Below, piece after piece: positions 16,242-28,584 of a stretch of 51,915 bases of DNA. Numbering within the stretch: the first letter of the stretch is position 1; every line of letters starts with the position of its first letter. Origin of the DNA: Rhodocyclaceae bacterium UBA2271 (GTDB lineage: Bacteria > Pseudomonadota > Gammaproteobacteria > Burkholderiales > Rhodocyclaceae); assembly GCA_002347405.1 (NCBI GenBank), contig DDXB01000001.1, forward strand, positions 32,545 through 84,459, in the 5' to 3' direction. The notes beneath the pieces are model-generated. The model was given only the letters and a program-made list of their open reading frames with translations. It did no database searches and was not told the origin of the DNA. The position numbers were made by a program, and so were the translations under genes.

Positions 16242-16676
16242 ATGAGCGAGCAAACCATTGAAGCGAAAAACGAACTTGAGAAGAAGCTGCTGGCCGCGAT
16301 TAGCGGAGAGTTGGACAGCGATGCCTTCATGCAGGAGTTGATGACGCAGCAAATCTTCATCCCCATCAAGGATGACAAGGAAAGCGGCATCAAGGGATTG
16401 CAACTCACCACCAAGGCGACGCCGCTGGTAATCGAGGATGAAGCGGGACAGACCATTCTGGTGCTGTTCACCAGCCCGGATCGCGCCAAGGAATTTCTCG
16501 TTGATGTGCCCGGCTACAGCGGTGGCCTGCTCGCCGACTTCGCCTGGATTGTCGAGCGTATGGAACCGGGTTTTGCCATCGCCGTGAATCCGGGCCTTGA
16601 ACTTGGCATGGATATCGAGCCGGAAAACGTTACCCGGATGCTCGAGATTCTCGCGGCGCGGGCGAAGAAAAACTAA
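16242..16676 (+). CDS. SseB-domain protein
   Basis: The 144-residue acidic protein fits the SseB N-terminal domain family, with IFIPIKD near residue 40, a central TILVLFTSPDRAKEFL, and a C-terminal AIAVNPGLELGMDIEPENVTRMLE. The family was named from a Salmonella enhanced-serine-sensitivity gene and its biochemical role is unknown. ATG 16242 is preceded by AGGATAAAACC, a better context than ATG 16182, which lies in the divergent promoter region with corA. A GC-rich repeat with a hairpin and T-run starts right after the stop and could terminate this transcript. Confidence 0.8.
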   Translation: MSEQTIEAKNELEKKLLAAISGELDSDAFMQELMTQQIFIPIKDDKESGIKGLQLTTKATPLVIEDEAGQTILVLFTSPDRAKEFLVDVPGYSGGLLADFAWIVERMEPGFAIAVNPGLELGMDIEPENVTRMLEILAARAKKN

Positions 16677-17040
16677 CCCCCCTCCCTGCTTCCCCCCACG
16701 TGGGGGGAGGTGACTGTTTTTTTGCCTACGGCCGCCGCTACGCGGCTTAACGCCGGCGTTGCCGGCATTAGCCTACGCCGCAACTGCGCGACTGCGTCGC
16801 TTGTTGTCGCTGCGCTCGTTTGTTACGGGTGACTCCGTCTTAGCTGTTGTGCGGATTGCGGCTGGCGCCGCGTGGCGTCTCGCCTTGGGGCGGCCCGGCG
16901 GCGCGACTGCTGGGGTTGCCTTTCTCCCCTCGCCCCTTGCGGGAGAGGGGCCGGGGGAGAGGGGGGCCAACAGAATGCCCTTCACCCGCTTGCGGGAGAA
17001 GGGCGGCCCGGCGGCGAGACTGCTGCGGGGGGGTGGTTTT
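16677..17040 (+). repeat. GC-rich modular repeat, copy A
   Basis: It starts on the base after the SseB-like stop. Blocks in order: a palindrome of six C, ACGT and six G (16692-16707) with GTGACTG and seven T; the ACGGCCGCCGCTACGCGGC block; TAACGCCGG/CCGGCATTA; CGCTTGTTGTCGCTGCGCTCG; GCGGATTGCGGCTGGCGCCGC; and two pairs of G-rich stems separated by GGCCCGGCGGCG. The apparent ORFs in it are translations of the repeat, not genes. With copy c of the 24-bp motif and the rhlE leader it fills the 555-base gap up to 17231. Confidence 0.85.
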
Positions 17041-17064
17041 AAAGGTCGGCGCTGGCGTACGGCG
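17041..17064 (+). repeat. Interspersed 24-bp motif, copy c
   Basis: AAAGGTCGGCGCTGG, then CGT, then ACGGCG: the consensus with one extra G after AAAG and one base fewer in the spacer. It sits at the downstream edge of the GC-rich repeat, before the rhlE leader. Confidence 0.65.
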
Positions 17065-17231
17065 TCAATATCGCTGGGTGTGGTGTTACACTCCGCCCCG
17101 CGTCGCCTGCCACAGTCTGTCTGCCGCGCATCGCGTTTGGCTGTTCCTTCCGCGTTTTACCCCCCCATTTGTTTCTGCCTAGACTGGTTCGTGCTCTGCA
17201 CGCGAGGCCGATTCCGTTCTAGGAGTTTTCC

Positions 17232-18536
17232 ATGAAATTTACCGAACTCGGCCTCGATGCCGGGATTCTGCGTGCCGTTGCCGATCAAGGCTACGACACC
17301 CCCACACCCATTCAGGCCCAGGCCATTCCCGTGGTGCTTGCCGGCCGCGACCTGATGGCAGCGGCGCAAACCGGCACCGGCAAGACTGCCGGCTTCGTTC
17401 TGCCGATGTTGCAACTGTTCTCTCAAGGTGGCGCGTCGACCAAACGAAAGCCGCGCGCACTGGTGCTGGCGCCGACGCGCGAACTGGCGATCCAGGTGCA
17501 GGAGAGCGTGCGCACCTATGGCAAGCATCTGTCCTTGCGCTCGACGCCGATCTTCGGTGGCGTCGGCATCAATCCGCAGACGAGCGCCCTGCGGGCCGGT
17601 GTCGACATCGTTGTCGCTACGCCGGGTCGCCTGCTCGACCACATCAACCAGCGCAACATCGATCTGTCCGGTATCGAGATTCTCGTGCTCGATGAAGCCG
17701 ATCGCATGCTCGACATGGGCTTTATCCGCGATATCCGCAAGATCCTTGCCTTGCTGCCGAAGAAGAAGCAGAGCCTGCTGTTCTCCGCCACGTTCTCCGA
17801 AGAGATTCGCACGCTGGCGACGGGTCTGCTCAACAATCCGGTCACCGTCGAAGTGGCGCGCCGTAACGCGACGGCGGAAGGCGTGACGCAATGTCTTTAT
17901 TACGTCGATCGCGAACGCAAGCGCGATTTACTGGTGCGCCTGATCGGCGATCACAACTGGCACCAGGTACTGGTGTTCACCCGCACCAAGCACGGCGCCG
18001 ATGCTCTGGCCGAACGGCTGACCAAATCCGGTATCAGCGCGGCGGCTTTGCACGGCAACAAGAGCCAGGGGCAGCGCACCCGTGCGCTCGACGACTTCAA
18101 GCGGCTCAAGACCAACGTGCTGGTGGCCACCGACATCGCCGCGCGCGGCATCGATATCGACGAACTGCCGCATGTGGTCAATTTTGACCTCCCCAATGTG
18201 GCTGAGGACTATGTACACCGCATTGGCCGCACCGGCCGTGCCGGCAGCATGGGTGAAGCGACCTCGCTGGTCTGTATCGACGAGCACAAACTGTTGCGCG
18301 ACATAGAGAAATTGCTCAAGCGCGAGATCGAAAAGCGTCTGTTGCCGGGATTCGAGCCCGACCCGAGCATCAAGGCAGAACCGATCATGAAACCCCGTAC
18401 TGCACGGGGTGCGCGGCAGGCGACACCTGCGGGCAAGGCCCATGGCACTGCATCGAGAAGCGCGCCGCCAGCGACGAAAGCCAACCACCGGGCACCATCC
18501 CGCGGCGCCCACCATAGTGGCTCACGCCATCAGTGA
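17232..18536 (+). CDS. rhlE: DEAD-box RNA helicase, RhlE-type
   Basis: The 434-residue helicase shows the Q motif (GYDTPTPIQAQAIP), Walker A AQTGTGKT at about 45-52, DEAD at 154-157, SAT in LLFSATFSEE and motif VI HRIGRTGRAG. This is the complete core needed for ATP-dependent RNA duplex melting. A basic, low-complexity tail from about residue 380 (RGARQATPAGKAHG through RAPSRGAHHSGSRHQ) is typical of RhlE and probably contacts RNA. RhlE acts in ribosome maturation and RNA decay. AGGAG lies upstream of the ATG. Its 3' end overlaps the convergent rraA gene by 7 bases. Confidence 0.95.
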   Translation: MKFTELGLDAGILRAVADQGYDTPTPIQAQAIPVVLAGRDLMAAAQTGTGKTAGFVLPMLQLFSQGGASTKRKPRALVLAPTRELAIQVQESVRTYGKHLSLRSTPIFGGVGINPQTSALRAGVDIVVATPGRLLDHINQRNIDLSGIEILVLDEADRMLDMGFIRDIRKILALLPKKKQSLLFSATFSEEIRTLATGLLNNPVTVEVARRNATAEGVTQCLYYVDRERKRDLLVRLIGDHNWHQVLVFTRTKHGADALAERLTKSGISAAALHGNKSQGQRTRALDDFKRLKTNVLVATDIAARGIDIDELPHVVNFDLPNVAEDYVHRIGRTGRAGSMGEATSLVCIDEHKLLRDIEKLLKREIEKRLLPGFEPDPSIKAEPIMKPRTARGARQATPAGKAHGTASRSAPPATKANHRAPSRGAHHSGSRHQ

Positions 18537-19027
18537 ATCAACGGCACGGCACTGACGAGGACGCCGTCTTCGTCAGCGTATAGCCACTCGTCCGGACGGA
18601 AGGTGACGCCACCAAAGGTCACCGCAACGTTGCTTTCCCCCTGGCCTTTCTTTGCCGTTTTCCGCGGGTGGGTGTCCAGCGCCAGGATGCCGATGTCCAT
18701 GGTGCCAATCGCCAGGGCGTCGCGGATGCAGCCATTGACAACGATGCCGCCCCAGCCGTTCTTCAGCGCCAGCGCAGCCAGCTGGTCGCCGACCAGGGCG
18801 CGGCGCAGGCTGCCGCCGCCGTCGATCACCAGAACGCGCCCGTTGCCCGGGCTTTCCAGCGTCTGGCGCACCAGGCCGTTGTCCTCGAACAGCTTGAGCG
18901 TGGCTATCGGGCCATTAAAGGCGGCACGTTCGCCGTAACTCAGGAACATCGATTCGACTACCCGCAATTGACCATCATTCAGCAGATCTTCATGCGTGTC
19001 GCAAAGGTCGGCGGTCGATAATGGCAT
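18530..19027 (-). CDS. rraA: RraA-family protein (RNase E activity regulator / HMG aldolase fold)
   Basis: The 165-residue protein begins STADLCDTHEDLL and contains GNGRVLVIDGGGSLRRALVGDQLAALA and GGIVVNGCIRDALAI, close to the RraA signature. E. coli RraA binds RNase E and DEAD-box helicases to slow RNA decay, whereas related proteins are class II aldolases cleaving HMG or oxaloacetate. The length and start favour the RraA type, but the two cannot be separated with certainty from sequence. It starts 10 bases after the clpA stop on the same strand, so clpS-clpA-rraA may be one transcript. It converges on rhlE with a 7-base overlap. Confidence 0.88.
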   Translation of the reverse strand: MPLSTADLCDTHEDLLNDGQLRVVESMFLSYGERAAFNGPIATLKLFEDNGLVRQTLESPGNGRVLVIDGGGSLRRALVGDQLAALALKNGWGGIVVNGCIRDALAIGTMDIGILALDTHPRKTAKKGQGESNVAVTFGGVTFRPDEWLYADEDGVLVSAVPLIH

Positions 19028-19037
19028 GCGCTAGACC

Positions 19038-21314
<2,277 letters not shown>

Positions 21315-21343
21315 CGCAAATCCTCATCAAAGTACTGCTTGTT

Positions 21344-21664
21344 TCAATTCTCTTCCATGACACAGGCCAGCGGATGTTGATGGCGCTTGGCGAATTCGTT
21401 CACCTGCTCAACCTTGGTAATGGCCAGGTCGCGCGGAAACACACCACACACTCCGCGACCATCACGATGCACCTTCAACATCACCACCGTGGCCTGTTCG
21501 CGGCGCATCCGAAAAAACTTTTCCAGTACGACGATGACAAAATCCATCGGCGTGTAGTCGTCATTCAGCAGCATCACCTTGTAGAGCGGAGGCGGCTTGA
21601 TGCGTTGTCGATCCGGCTTAAGGGCGACGCCTTCGTCGGGGAGCGTTTGCTTGCGAGTTGCCAT
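21344..21664 (-). CDS. clpS: ClpS adaptor protein
   Basis: The 106-residue adaptor has a flexible N-terminus and the conserved core PPPLYKVMLLNDDYTPMDFVI, then MLKVHRDGRGVCGVFPRDLAITKVEQV. ClpS binds N-terminal Leu, Phe, Tyr and Trp through the pocket around NDD and hands substrates to ClpA. The VH of KVHRDG and the NDD motif are intact. The divergent 413-base region upstream leads to the cold-shock gene. Confidence 0.97.
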   Translation of the reverse strand: MATRKQTLPDEGVALKPDRQRIKPPPLYKVMLLNDDYTPMDFVIVVLEKFFRMRREQATVVMLKVHRDGRGVCGVFPRDLAITKVEQVNEFAKRHQHPLACVMEEN

Positions 21665-21806
21665 ACAGTAATTCTAATGCGAATCAAACACCATTCAACA
21701 ACGCCAGCATCATGGGAAAAGCGGGCAAAAACCCAAGTTCCGCGCAGTCTAACTTTCGGACTATGCCCGAATTGACGGGGTTCCTTGCCTGACTTCGACC
21801 GGCTAA

Positions 21807-21834
21807 TTGACAATGTTGTTGCGCAGCATAGAAA
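21807..21834 (+). promoter_or_regulatory. Candidate promoter of the cold-shock gene with a long leader
   Basis: TTGACA (21807-21812) and TAGAAA (21829-21834) are 16 bases apart. A second weaker pair, TTGACG and TAAAAG, lies a little downstream. If used, the transcript would have a leader of about 230-240 bases before ATG 22078, as is common in cspA-type genes. No other feature was recognised in the 413-base gap 21665-22077, and the leader contains no obvious ORF. Confidence 0.4.
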
Positions 21835-22077
21835 TGCGTTGACGTCTGCAAAAAATTTGCGTAAAAGGCGAACGTGTTTGGTTCAAGCTCCACCTCAGCT
21901 TAGTATTTTGTTGTTCCGAGTGACCGTGCTGTCTGTATCAGTCTTCTGATTCACCGCTTAGGTTCCCTCTGCTGTCGAGAACTTGTAACGCAAACATGTC
22001 GCCAGCAATGCGGCATTCCACCGAAGGGTGGCAGGCTATGCGGCTGGTTATGTGTCACGTTTTATGAAAGAGGTTTT

Positions 22078-22281
22078 ATGGCAACGGGTACCGTCAAGTG
22101 GTTCAATGATTCCAAGGGTTTTGGTTTTATCACGCCGGACGATGGCAGCGAAGATCTGTTCGCGCACTTCTCCGCAATCAACATGCCGGGCTTCAAGACC
22201 CTGAAAGAGGGCGAAAAAGTCAGCTTCGAAGTCGTGCAGGGCCCCAAGGGCAAGCAGGCTTCAAACATCCAGAAGGCCTGA
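22078..22281 (+). CDS. Cold-shock protein (CspA family)
   Basis: The 67-residue single-domain OB-fold protein has both RNA-binding motifs, KGFGFI (RNP1) and LFAHF (RNP2), preceded by the usual TGTVKWFND. It binds single-stranded RNA/DNA and melts structure. AGAGG lies upstream of the ATG. The position beside clpS-clpA and icd is conserved in betaproteobacteria, in my recollection. Whether it is cold-induced cannot be read from sequence. An intrinsic terminator follows at 22324-22350. Confidence 0.96.
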   Translation: MATGTVKWFNDSKGFGFITPDDGSEDLFAHFSAINMPGFKTLKEGEKVSFEVVQGPKGKQASNIQKA

Positions 22282-22282
22282 T

Positions 22283-22307
22283 CGCCGTCTGGCCAGCGCC
22301 GACTTTT
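22283..22307 (-). repeat. Interspersed 24-bp motif, copy d
   Basis: On the minus strand it reads AAAAGTCGGCGCTGG, CCAG, ACGGCG. The adjacent GGCGCTG (22311-22317) pairs with CAGCGCC inside the motif (22294-22300), so here the motif also forms a 7-bp stem with a 10-base loop just ahead of the real terminator. Confidence 0.8.
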
Positions 22308-22323
22308 GCCGGCGCTGAAAGTG

Positions 22324-22350
22324 AAAGCCCGCCATTGGCGGGCTTTTTTT
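22324..22350 (+). terminator. Intrinsic terminator of the cold-shock gene
   Basis: AGCCCGCC (22326-22333) and GGCGGGCT (22337-22344) form a perfect 8-bp stem with an ATT loop, extended by AA/TT pairs and followed by a run of T to 22350. This is a canonical Rho-independent terminator 43 bases past the stop codon. Confidence 0.9.
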
Positions 22351-22364
22351 ACGCATACGCTCCA

Positions 22365-22657
22365 CACTGCGCAGTCTCGCACCCCGCAGCAGTCGCGCCG
22401 CCGGGCCGCCCTTCTCCCTCATTGCGGGTGACGGGCCTTCTGATGGCTCCCCCTCTCCCCCGGCCCTCCCGCAAGGGGCGAGGGGAGGAAGGCAAACCCC
22501 AGCAGTCTCGCCGCCGGGCCGCCCCAAGGCGAGACGGTACGCGGCGCCAGCCGCAATCCGCTCCAAAGTATGACTGGAGGCTCCCCGTAACAAACGAGCG
22601 CAGCGAGTCAACAGTCACCCCTCCCGAGAGGGAGGGGCTGGGGGAGGGCGGGCCTGC
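22365..22657 (-). repeat. GC-rich modular repeat, copy B (central block deleted)
   Basis: Read on the minus strand, it starts right after the icd stop with GGCCCGCCCTCCCCCAGCCC, the same start as copy D. The hairpin CCCTCCCTCTCGGGAGGG with GTGACTGTT follows, then directly CTCGCTGCGCTCGTTTGTTACGGGG, then the GCGGATTGCGGCTGGCGCCGC and GGCGGCCCGGCGGCG modules. The ACGGCCGCCGCTACGCGG block is missing. It fills most of the gap between the terminator of the cold-shock gene and icd (convergent genes). Confidence 0.85.
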
Positions 22658-23902
<1,245 letters not shown>

Positions 23903-24092
23903 AGCCTGCTCCAGAATCGATTGGAAAGGGCGCGCGCTTGTGGCGCAAGTTTTGCTCCATTGCTGGTCGGCAAACAGCACCGGCCAAACTCTTTCATTAT
24001 CGCCGAAAATCAGGACTACCGGCCAAATCATGACTTACATCGAATGTTACAATTGTGTCAATTGCATTTGACTGTAAATCATTAGGAATATC

Positions 24093-25889
24093 ATGGAGAT
24101 ATCGGTAAGTCTTGGGTCGGAGGCCGATTCGTCGGCGAGTGCCAGAGCACTGCTGATCGCCAATACCCTGATCGAGGGCTTCAACAAGCACTATCGGTTG
24201 TTTCGCGAAAGTTCGGCCGGCGCCAAGACGCGCTTCGAACAGGGTGACTGGCCGGGCGTCCAGCAGGCGGTCCGGGATCGCATCCAGTTTTACGACGATC
24301 GTGTCGTGGAGACCGCCGAGCGCCTGCATTGCGAATTCAATGCCGCAACGGTGGACGATGTGATCTGGCAGCGGGCCAAGCTGTATTACATCGGTTTGCT
24401 GACCAATCACAACCAGCCGGAACTTGCCGAAACCTTCTTCAATTCGGTGTTCTGCAAAATCCTCCACCGCACCTATTTCCACAACGATTTCATCTTTGTG
24501 CGGCCGGCCATCTCGACCGAGTACATCGAGTCCGATCCGCCTTGCTATCGCTGTTATTACCCGAATGAAACCGGCTTTCGCGAAACCCTCAAACGCATCT
24601 TCCTGGACTTTGACTGGCAACGCGAATTTGCCGATCTGGATCGCGACGTCGGATACATCCGCAGCGCGGTCAACGCGCATCTGGGCGAGATACCGCGCCG
24701 TGAAGTGAATTTTCAGATTCAGGTGCTCTCCGCGGCTTTTTATCGCAACAAGGGAGCCTACGTCATCGGCAAAGCGGTCAATGGCGCCGTGGAATATCCG
24801 TTTGCGGTGCCGGTGCTGCATGATCCTCAGGGCAAGCTGACCCTCGACTGCATCCTGCTCGACCCCGGTTTGATCGGCGTGCTGTTTTCGCTGTCGCGCG
24901 CCTACTTCATGGTCGACATGGCAGTACCCGCCAATACCATCAAGTTTCTGCGTTCCATCATGCCGCACAAGCCGCGCGCCGAACTGTATTCAATGCTGGG
25001 TCTGGGCAAGCAGGGCAAGACGGCTTTCTATCGCGGCCTGATTTCCCATCTGCACCATTCCGCCGACCAGTTCATTGTCGCGCCCGGCATCCGTGGTCTG
25101 GTGATGCTGGTGTTCACCCTGCCGTCCTATCCTTACGTTTTCAAGGTGATCAAGGATGTGTTCGGTGCGACCAAGGAAGTCGATCACGCAACCGTCAAAC
25201 GCAAGTATCAGTTGGTGAAACAGGTCGACCGGGTTGGGCGAATGGCCGACACGCTGGAATATTCGCATGTCGCCCTGCCAACAAACCGCTTTGCCCCGGG
25301 CTTGCTGGAGGAACTGTATCAACAGGTACCCTCCCTGCTCGAAGAGGATGGGGACGACCTGGTCATCAAACACCTCTACATCGAGCGCCGCATGGAGCCG
25401 CTCAACCTTTACCTCGAACGCACCGAAAAGTCCGGGCGCGACGACCTGCTCGAGCAGGTCGTCATCGAATATGGCAATGCCATCCGCGAGCTGGCGATTG
25501 CCAACATCTTCCCCGGCGACATGCTGTGGAAGAACTTCGGCGTCACGCGCTATGGCCGCGTCGTGTTCTACGACTACGACGAGATCGAGTACATGACCGA
25601 CTGCAACTTCCGTCGCATTCCGCCGGCCCCCAACGAGGAAGCCGAAATGTCCGGCGAGCCATGGTATTCGGTCGGCCGGAATGACATCTTTCCCGAGGAA
25701 TTCGCCTTTTTCCTGCTGACTTCGCCGAAAATCCGTGCCGCCTTCATGCGTCACCATGCCGACCTGCTCGATGCCGGGTTCTGGCAGGCGGCGCAGGAAG
25801 AGATCAGGCGTGGCGTCATCTGCGACTTCTTTCCGTATCCCGAGGCGCTGCGCTTTTGCAATCGTTATGGTGGAGGCTGCAAGAAATGA
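24093..25889 (+). CDS. aceK: Isocitrate dehydrogenase kinase/phosphatase
   Basis: AceK switches isocitrate dehydrogenase off by phosphorylation and on by dephosphorylation, controlling carbon flow into the glyoxylate shunt. The 598-residue protein has the AceK regulatory N-terminal half and a kinase-like half, with GLVMLVFTLPSYPYVFKVIKD and NIFPGDMLWKNFGVTRYGRVVFYDYDEIEYMTDCNFR. The latter carries the catalytic and metal-binding Asp/Asn. Length is slightly above E. coli AceK (578). The target gene icd is 190 bases away in the divergent direction. AGGA is upstream of the ATG. The aceA/aceB genes are not in the window. Confidence 0.96.
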   Translation: MEISVSLGSEADSSASARALLIANTLIEGFNKHYRLFRESSAGAKTRFEQGDWPGVQQAVRDRIQFYDDRVVETAERLHCEFNAATVDDVIWQRAKLYYIGLLTNHNQPELAETFFNSVFCKILHRTYFHNDFIFVRPAISTEYIESDPPCYRCYYPNETGFRETLKRIFLDFDWQREFADLDRDVGYIRSAVNAHLGEIPRREVNFQIQVLSAAFYRNKGAYVIGKAVNGAVEYPFAVPVLHDPQGKLTLDCILLDPGLIGVLFSLSRAYFMVDMAVPANTIKFLRSIMPHKPRAELYSMLGLGKQGKTAFYRGLISHLHHSADQFIVAPGIRGLVMLVFTLPSYPYVFKVIKDVFGATKEVDHATVKRKYQLVKQVDRVGRMADTLEYSHVALPTNRFAPGLLEELYQQVPSLLEEDGDDLVIKHLYIERRMEPLNLYLERTEKSGRDDLLEQVVIEYGNAIRELAIANIFPGDMLWKNFGVTRYGRVVFYDYDEIEYMTDCNFRRIPPAPNEEAEMSGEPWYSVGRNDIFPEEFAFFLLTSPKIRAAFMRHHADLLDAGFWQAAQEEIRRGVICDFFPYPEALRFCNRYGGGCKK

Positions 25890-26332
25890 AACTTGGATTG
25901 CGTTTGTTGGTTACCTTGGGTGCCTTGCTGTTTGCACCATTGGCGGCGGCGCAGGGCTTGCCCGTCATGGAGTTGCAGGCGGGATTCCATCGCATCGAGG
26001 CCGAAGTGGCACATACGCCCCAGGCACGCATCCAGGGCCTCATGCAGCGCCGCGCGATGCCGCAACAGCGCGGCATGCTGTTCGTCTTTCCTGAAACCGA
26101 ACAGCACTGCATGTGGATGAAGAATACCTACCTGCCGCTCTCGGTCGCTTTCCTCGACGGTGATGGCCGCATCATCAACGTTGCCGACATGCAGCCGCAC
26201 AGCGAGGAGAACCATTGCGCGGCCAAGCCTGCCCGCTATGCGCTGGAAATGAATCAGGGCTGGTTTGCCCGGCGCGGCCTCAAGCCGGGCGATGCCATCG
26301 GCGGCATCGAGCGCGCCCCGCAAGCACGTTAA
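25886..26332 (+). CDS. DUF192 secreted protein
   Basis: The 148-residue protein has an N-terminal signal peptide (LRLLVTLGALLFAPLAAAQG) and the DUF192 core. The core shows VAHTPQARIQGLMQRRAMPQQRGMLFVFPE, MWMKNTYLPLSVAFLD and GRIINVADMQPHSE. It is probably periplasmic; the family function is unknown. The ATG overlaps the aceK stop (ATGA) so it is translationally coupled to aceK. Its stop overlaps the 3' end of the convergent GGDEF/EAL gene. Confidence 0.88.
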   Translation: MKLGLRLLVTLGALLFAPLAAAQGLPVMELQAGFHRIEAEVAHTPQARIQGLMQRRAMPQQRGMLFVFPETEQHCMWMKNTYLPLSVAFLDGDGRIINVADMQPHSEENHCAAKPARYALEMNQGWFARRGLKPGDAIGGIERAPQAR

Positions 26333-28584
26333 GTCGAATCCCCCGTGCGGAAAGGGTGGGCCTGCCTGACAAAAGTCAGGAAATCAGCCGCCGGCAGCGG
26401 TCGCGCGTACAGGTAGCCCTGCACCTTGTCGCAGCCGATGCGCGCCAGATAATTCTGCTGCTCCTGTGTTTCGATGCCCTCGGCGATGGTGTCCATGCCC
26501 AGGGTTCTGGCCAGACTGACGACAGCTGCGGCGATGGCGCAATCGTTGGGGTCGCCCGGAATGTCGCGGACGAAGGAGCGGTCGATCTTGAGATTGTCGA
26601 TTGGCAGTCGCTTTAGGTAGGTCAGCGAGGAATAGCCGGTGCCAAAGTCGTCGATGGCGGTGCGGATGCCATGCTCGCGCAACTGGGTGAGTACCCATGA
26701 GCAGAGGTCGATGTTGCCCATCAGCACGTTCTCGGTCAGTTCGATTTGCAGGTGGTGACCGGCCACGCCACTTTCCAGCAACAGCGCGATGATGACGTCG
26801 GGGAAATCGGGCTGCGCCATCTGTACGGCAGAAATGTTGACCGAGATGTAGTCGAGAAACAAACCCTCAGCCTGCCAGGCTTTCATGCGGGCGAGTGCCT
26901 CGCGCATGACCCATTGCCCCAGAGGCACGATCAGGCGGGTTTCCTCGGCAACGGGGACAAACAGATCCGGAGTGCGCGCCCCGGCGGGAGCCTGTGGCCA
27001 GCGCAGCAATGCTTCGCAGGCGATCACCTCGCCGCGCTTGATATCGACGATGGGCTGGTAGTGCAGAACGAAGCCGCCATCGCGCACGGCGGCGCGCAAT
27101 GCGTTATCGAGTTCGAGCTTGCTGGTGGTGGCCGCCGACAGCGCCGCCGTGTAGCGGAAGTGTCCGTCGCGGCCAGCATCCTTGGCTTGGTACATGGCGG
27201 CATCGGCATTTTTCAGCATGCTGACCGCATCAGTGCCATCGTCCGGGTAGAGGGTGATGCCGATGCTGCAGCCAATGTGCAGTTCCGTACCGGTGACCAT
27301 GAACGGCTGCTTGAAGGCAACGACGATCTTTTCGGCAAGCAGGGAGGCAGCGTCGTGCGATGCCCCGCTTTCCACCAGCACGACAAATTCATCGCCACCG
27401 AGACGGGCGACAGTATCGGCGCGGCGCACCAGGCTCTTGAGGCGGCGCGAGGCTTCGATCAGCAATTGGTCGCCGACATGGTGGCCGAGGCTGTCGTTGA
27501 CGTTCTTGAAACGATCCAGATCGATGAACAGCAGCGCCAGCGCCGCCTTGTCGCGCTGGGCGCGTTCGATGGCGTGATGCAGGCGATCGCTGAACAGCAG
27601 GCGGTTGGGCAGCGCGGTGAGGACATCGTGGTGGGCGAGAAAGTCCAGCCGGGTCTGCGCCTCCTTCATGGAGGAAATGTCGGCCATCACCGCGATACGA
27701 TGGGCGAGCTTGCCGTCGGCATTGCGCACCTCGCTGATGGTCTGCAGCAGGGGGACGATCCGGCCGTCGCGGGTGCGGTCGAAGACTTCTCCCTGCCAAT
27801 AACCTTGTTTTCGCAGGGTGCGCCACATGCCGGCATAGAACGCGGGTTCGTGGAGGCCGGACTTGAGTTTGCCCGGATCGGCACCGATCAGTTCGTCGCG
27901 CGCGTAGCCGGTGATGCGTGATACCGCAGCGTTGATTTCAATGATGCGGTTGCCGGCGTCGGTGATCAGGATGCCTTCGCCGATATGGCTGAAGACTTCG
28001 GCATAAAGCTGCAGATGGCGCTCGATCTTCTTCTGTTCGCCGATGTCGGTGAACAACATGACGGTCTGGGCGTGCTGCCCGGCTTCGTCGCAGATTTTCG
28101 AGGCGATCACCTGCACATCACGGCCATGGATGTTGGTGACATGGCTGGAGCCATCGGCGTTTGCGCGGACTTCGCCAAGCGCGGCCGCGCAGGTGCATAC
28201 CTCCACGGCAGGATGGCCGAGCACCTGTGTCCGTTCGCCGCCGCCAAAGAACCAGTCGAGGGCGAGTCGATTGCAGTCCTCGATGCGGTCCTCGAGATCG
28301 AGGACGACCACGGCAGCGCCGAGGGTGTCGAGAATGGTGCGAATCTCGTTCCGGGCAATGTCGAGCCGATTGTTGGTGGCATACAGATGGGCAATTACCT
28401 GGCCGAAGGATTCGGCGATGATGCCGATCGGATCGAGTGCAATCAGAGTCGCATCGTCGAGTTCCTCGGGCCGTAACGGCTGTGAACCCATTACCACAAG
28501 CAGCTGGTCGATCTTGGCGCGGAGGTAGCGGATCAGCTCGGCGTTGTCTACCGTGTCCGGCACGGCAAGCGGCTTTTCAGACAT
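26329..28584 (-). CDS. PAS-GGDEF-EAL protein (cyclic di-GMP turnover)
   Basis: The 751-residue protein has an N-terminal helical segment and a PAS-like region (TLGAAVVVLDLEDRIEDCNRLAL). A clear PAS follows (EGILITDAGNRIIEINAAVSRITGYARDELIG), then a GGDEF domain with intact GGDEF (VARLGGDEFVVLVE), and an EAL domain with ACEALLRW and IDDFGTGYSSLTYLKRLPID. Both catalytic signatures are preserved, so it could make and break cyclic di-GMP. No membrane segments are evident. ATG 28584 overlaps the stop of the TusA-like gene (ATGTCTGA), indicating coupling; longer starts up to 28689 would run into that gene. Confidence 0.93.
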   Translation of the reverse strand: MSEKPLAVPDTVDNAELIRYLRAKIDQLLVVMGSQPLRPEELDDATLIALDPIGIIAESFGQVIAHLYATNNRLDIARNEIRTILDTLGAAVVVLDLEDRIEDCNRLALDWFFGGGERTQVLGHPAVEVCTCAAALGEVRANADGSSHVTNIHGRDVQVIASKICDEAGQHAQTVMLFTDIGEQKKIERHLQLYAEVFSHIGEGILITDAGNRIIEINAAVSRITGYARDELIGADPGKLKSGLHEPAFYAGMWRTLRKQGYWQGEVFDRTRDGRIVPLLQTISEVRNADGKLAHRIAVMADISSMKEAQTRLDFLAHHDVLTALPNRLLFSDRLHHAIERAQRDKAALALLFIDLDRFKNVNDSLGHHVGDQLLIEASRRLKSLVRRADTVARLGGDEFVVLVESGASHDAASLLAEKIVVAFKQPFMVTGTELHIGCSIGITLYPDDGTDAVSMLKNADAAMYQAKDAGRDGHFRYTAALSAATTSKLELDNALRAAVRDGGFVLHYQPIVDIKRGEVIACEALLRWPQAPAGARTPDLFVPVAEETRLIVPLGQWVMREALARMKAWQAEGLFLDYISVNISAVQMAQPDFPDVIIALLLESGVAGHHLQIELTENVLMGNIDLCSWVLTQLREHGIRTAIDDFGTGYSSLTYLKRLPIDNLKIDRSFVRDIPGDPNDCAIAAAVVSLARTLGMDTIAEGIETQEQQNYLARIGCDKVQGYLYARPLPAADFLTFVRQAHPFRTGDST

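Noticed and set aside
16759..17235. Open frames with GERGANRMPFTRLREKG-type peptides in the GC-rich repeats
   Set aside because: The same peptides appear in each repeat copy in shifting frames; these are translations of repeat DNA, not proteins.
26746..27921. 391-residue open frame on the plus strand over the GGDEF/EAL gene
   Set aside because: Antisense shadow; no family pattern seen.
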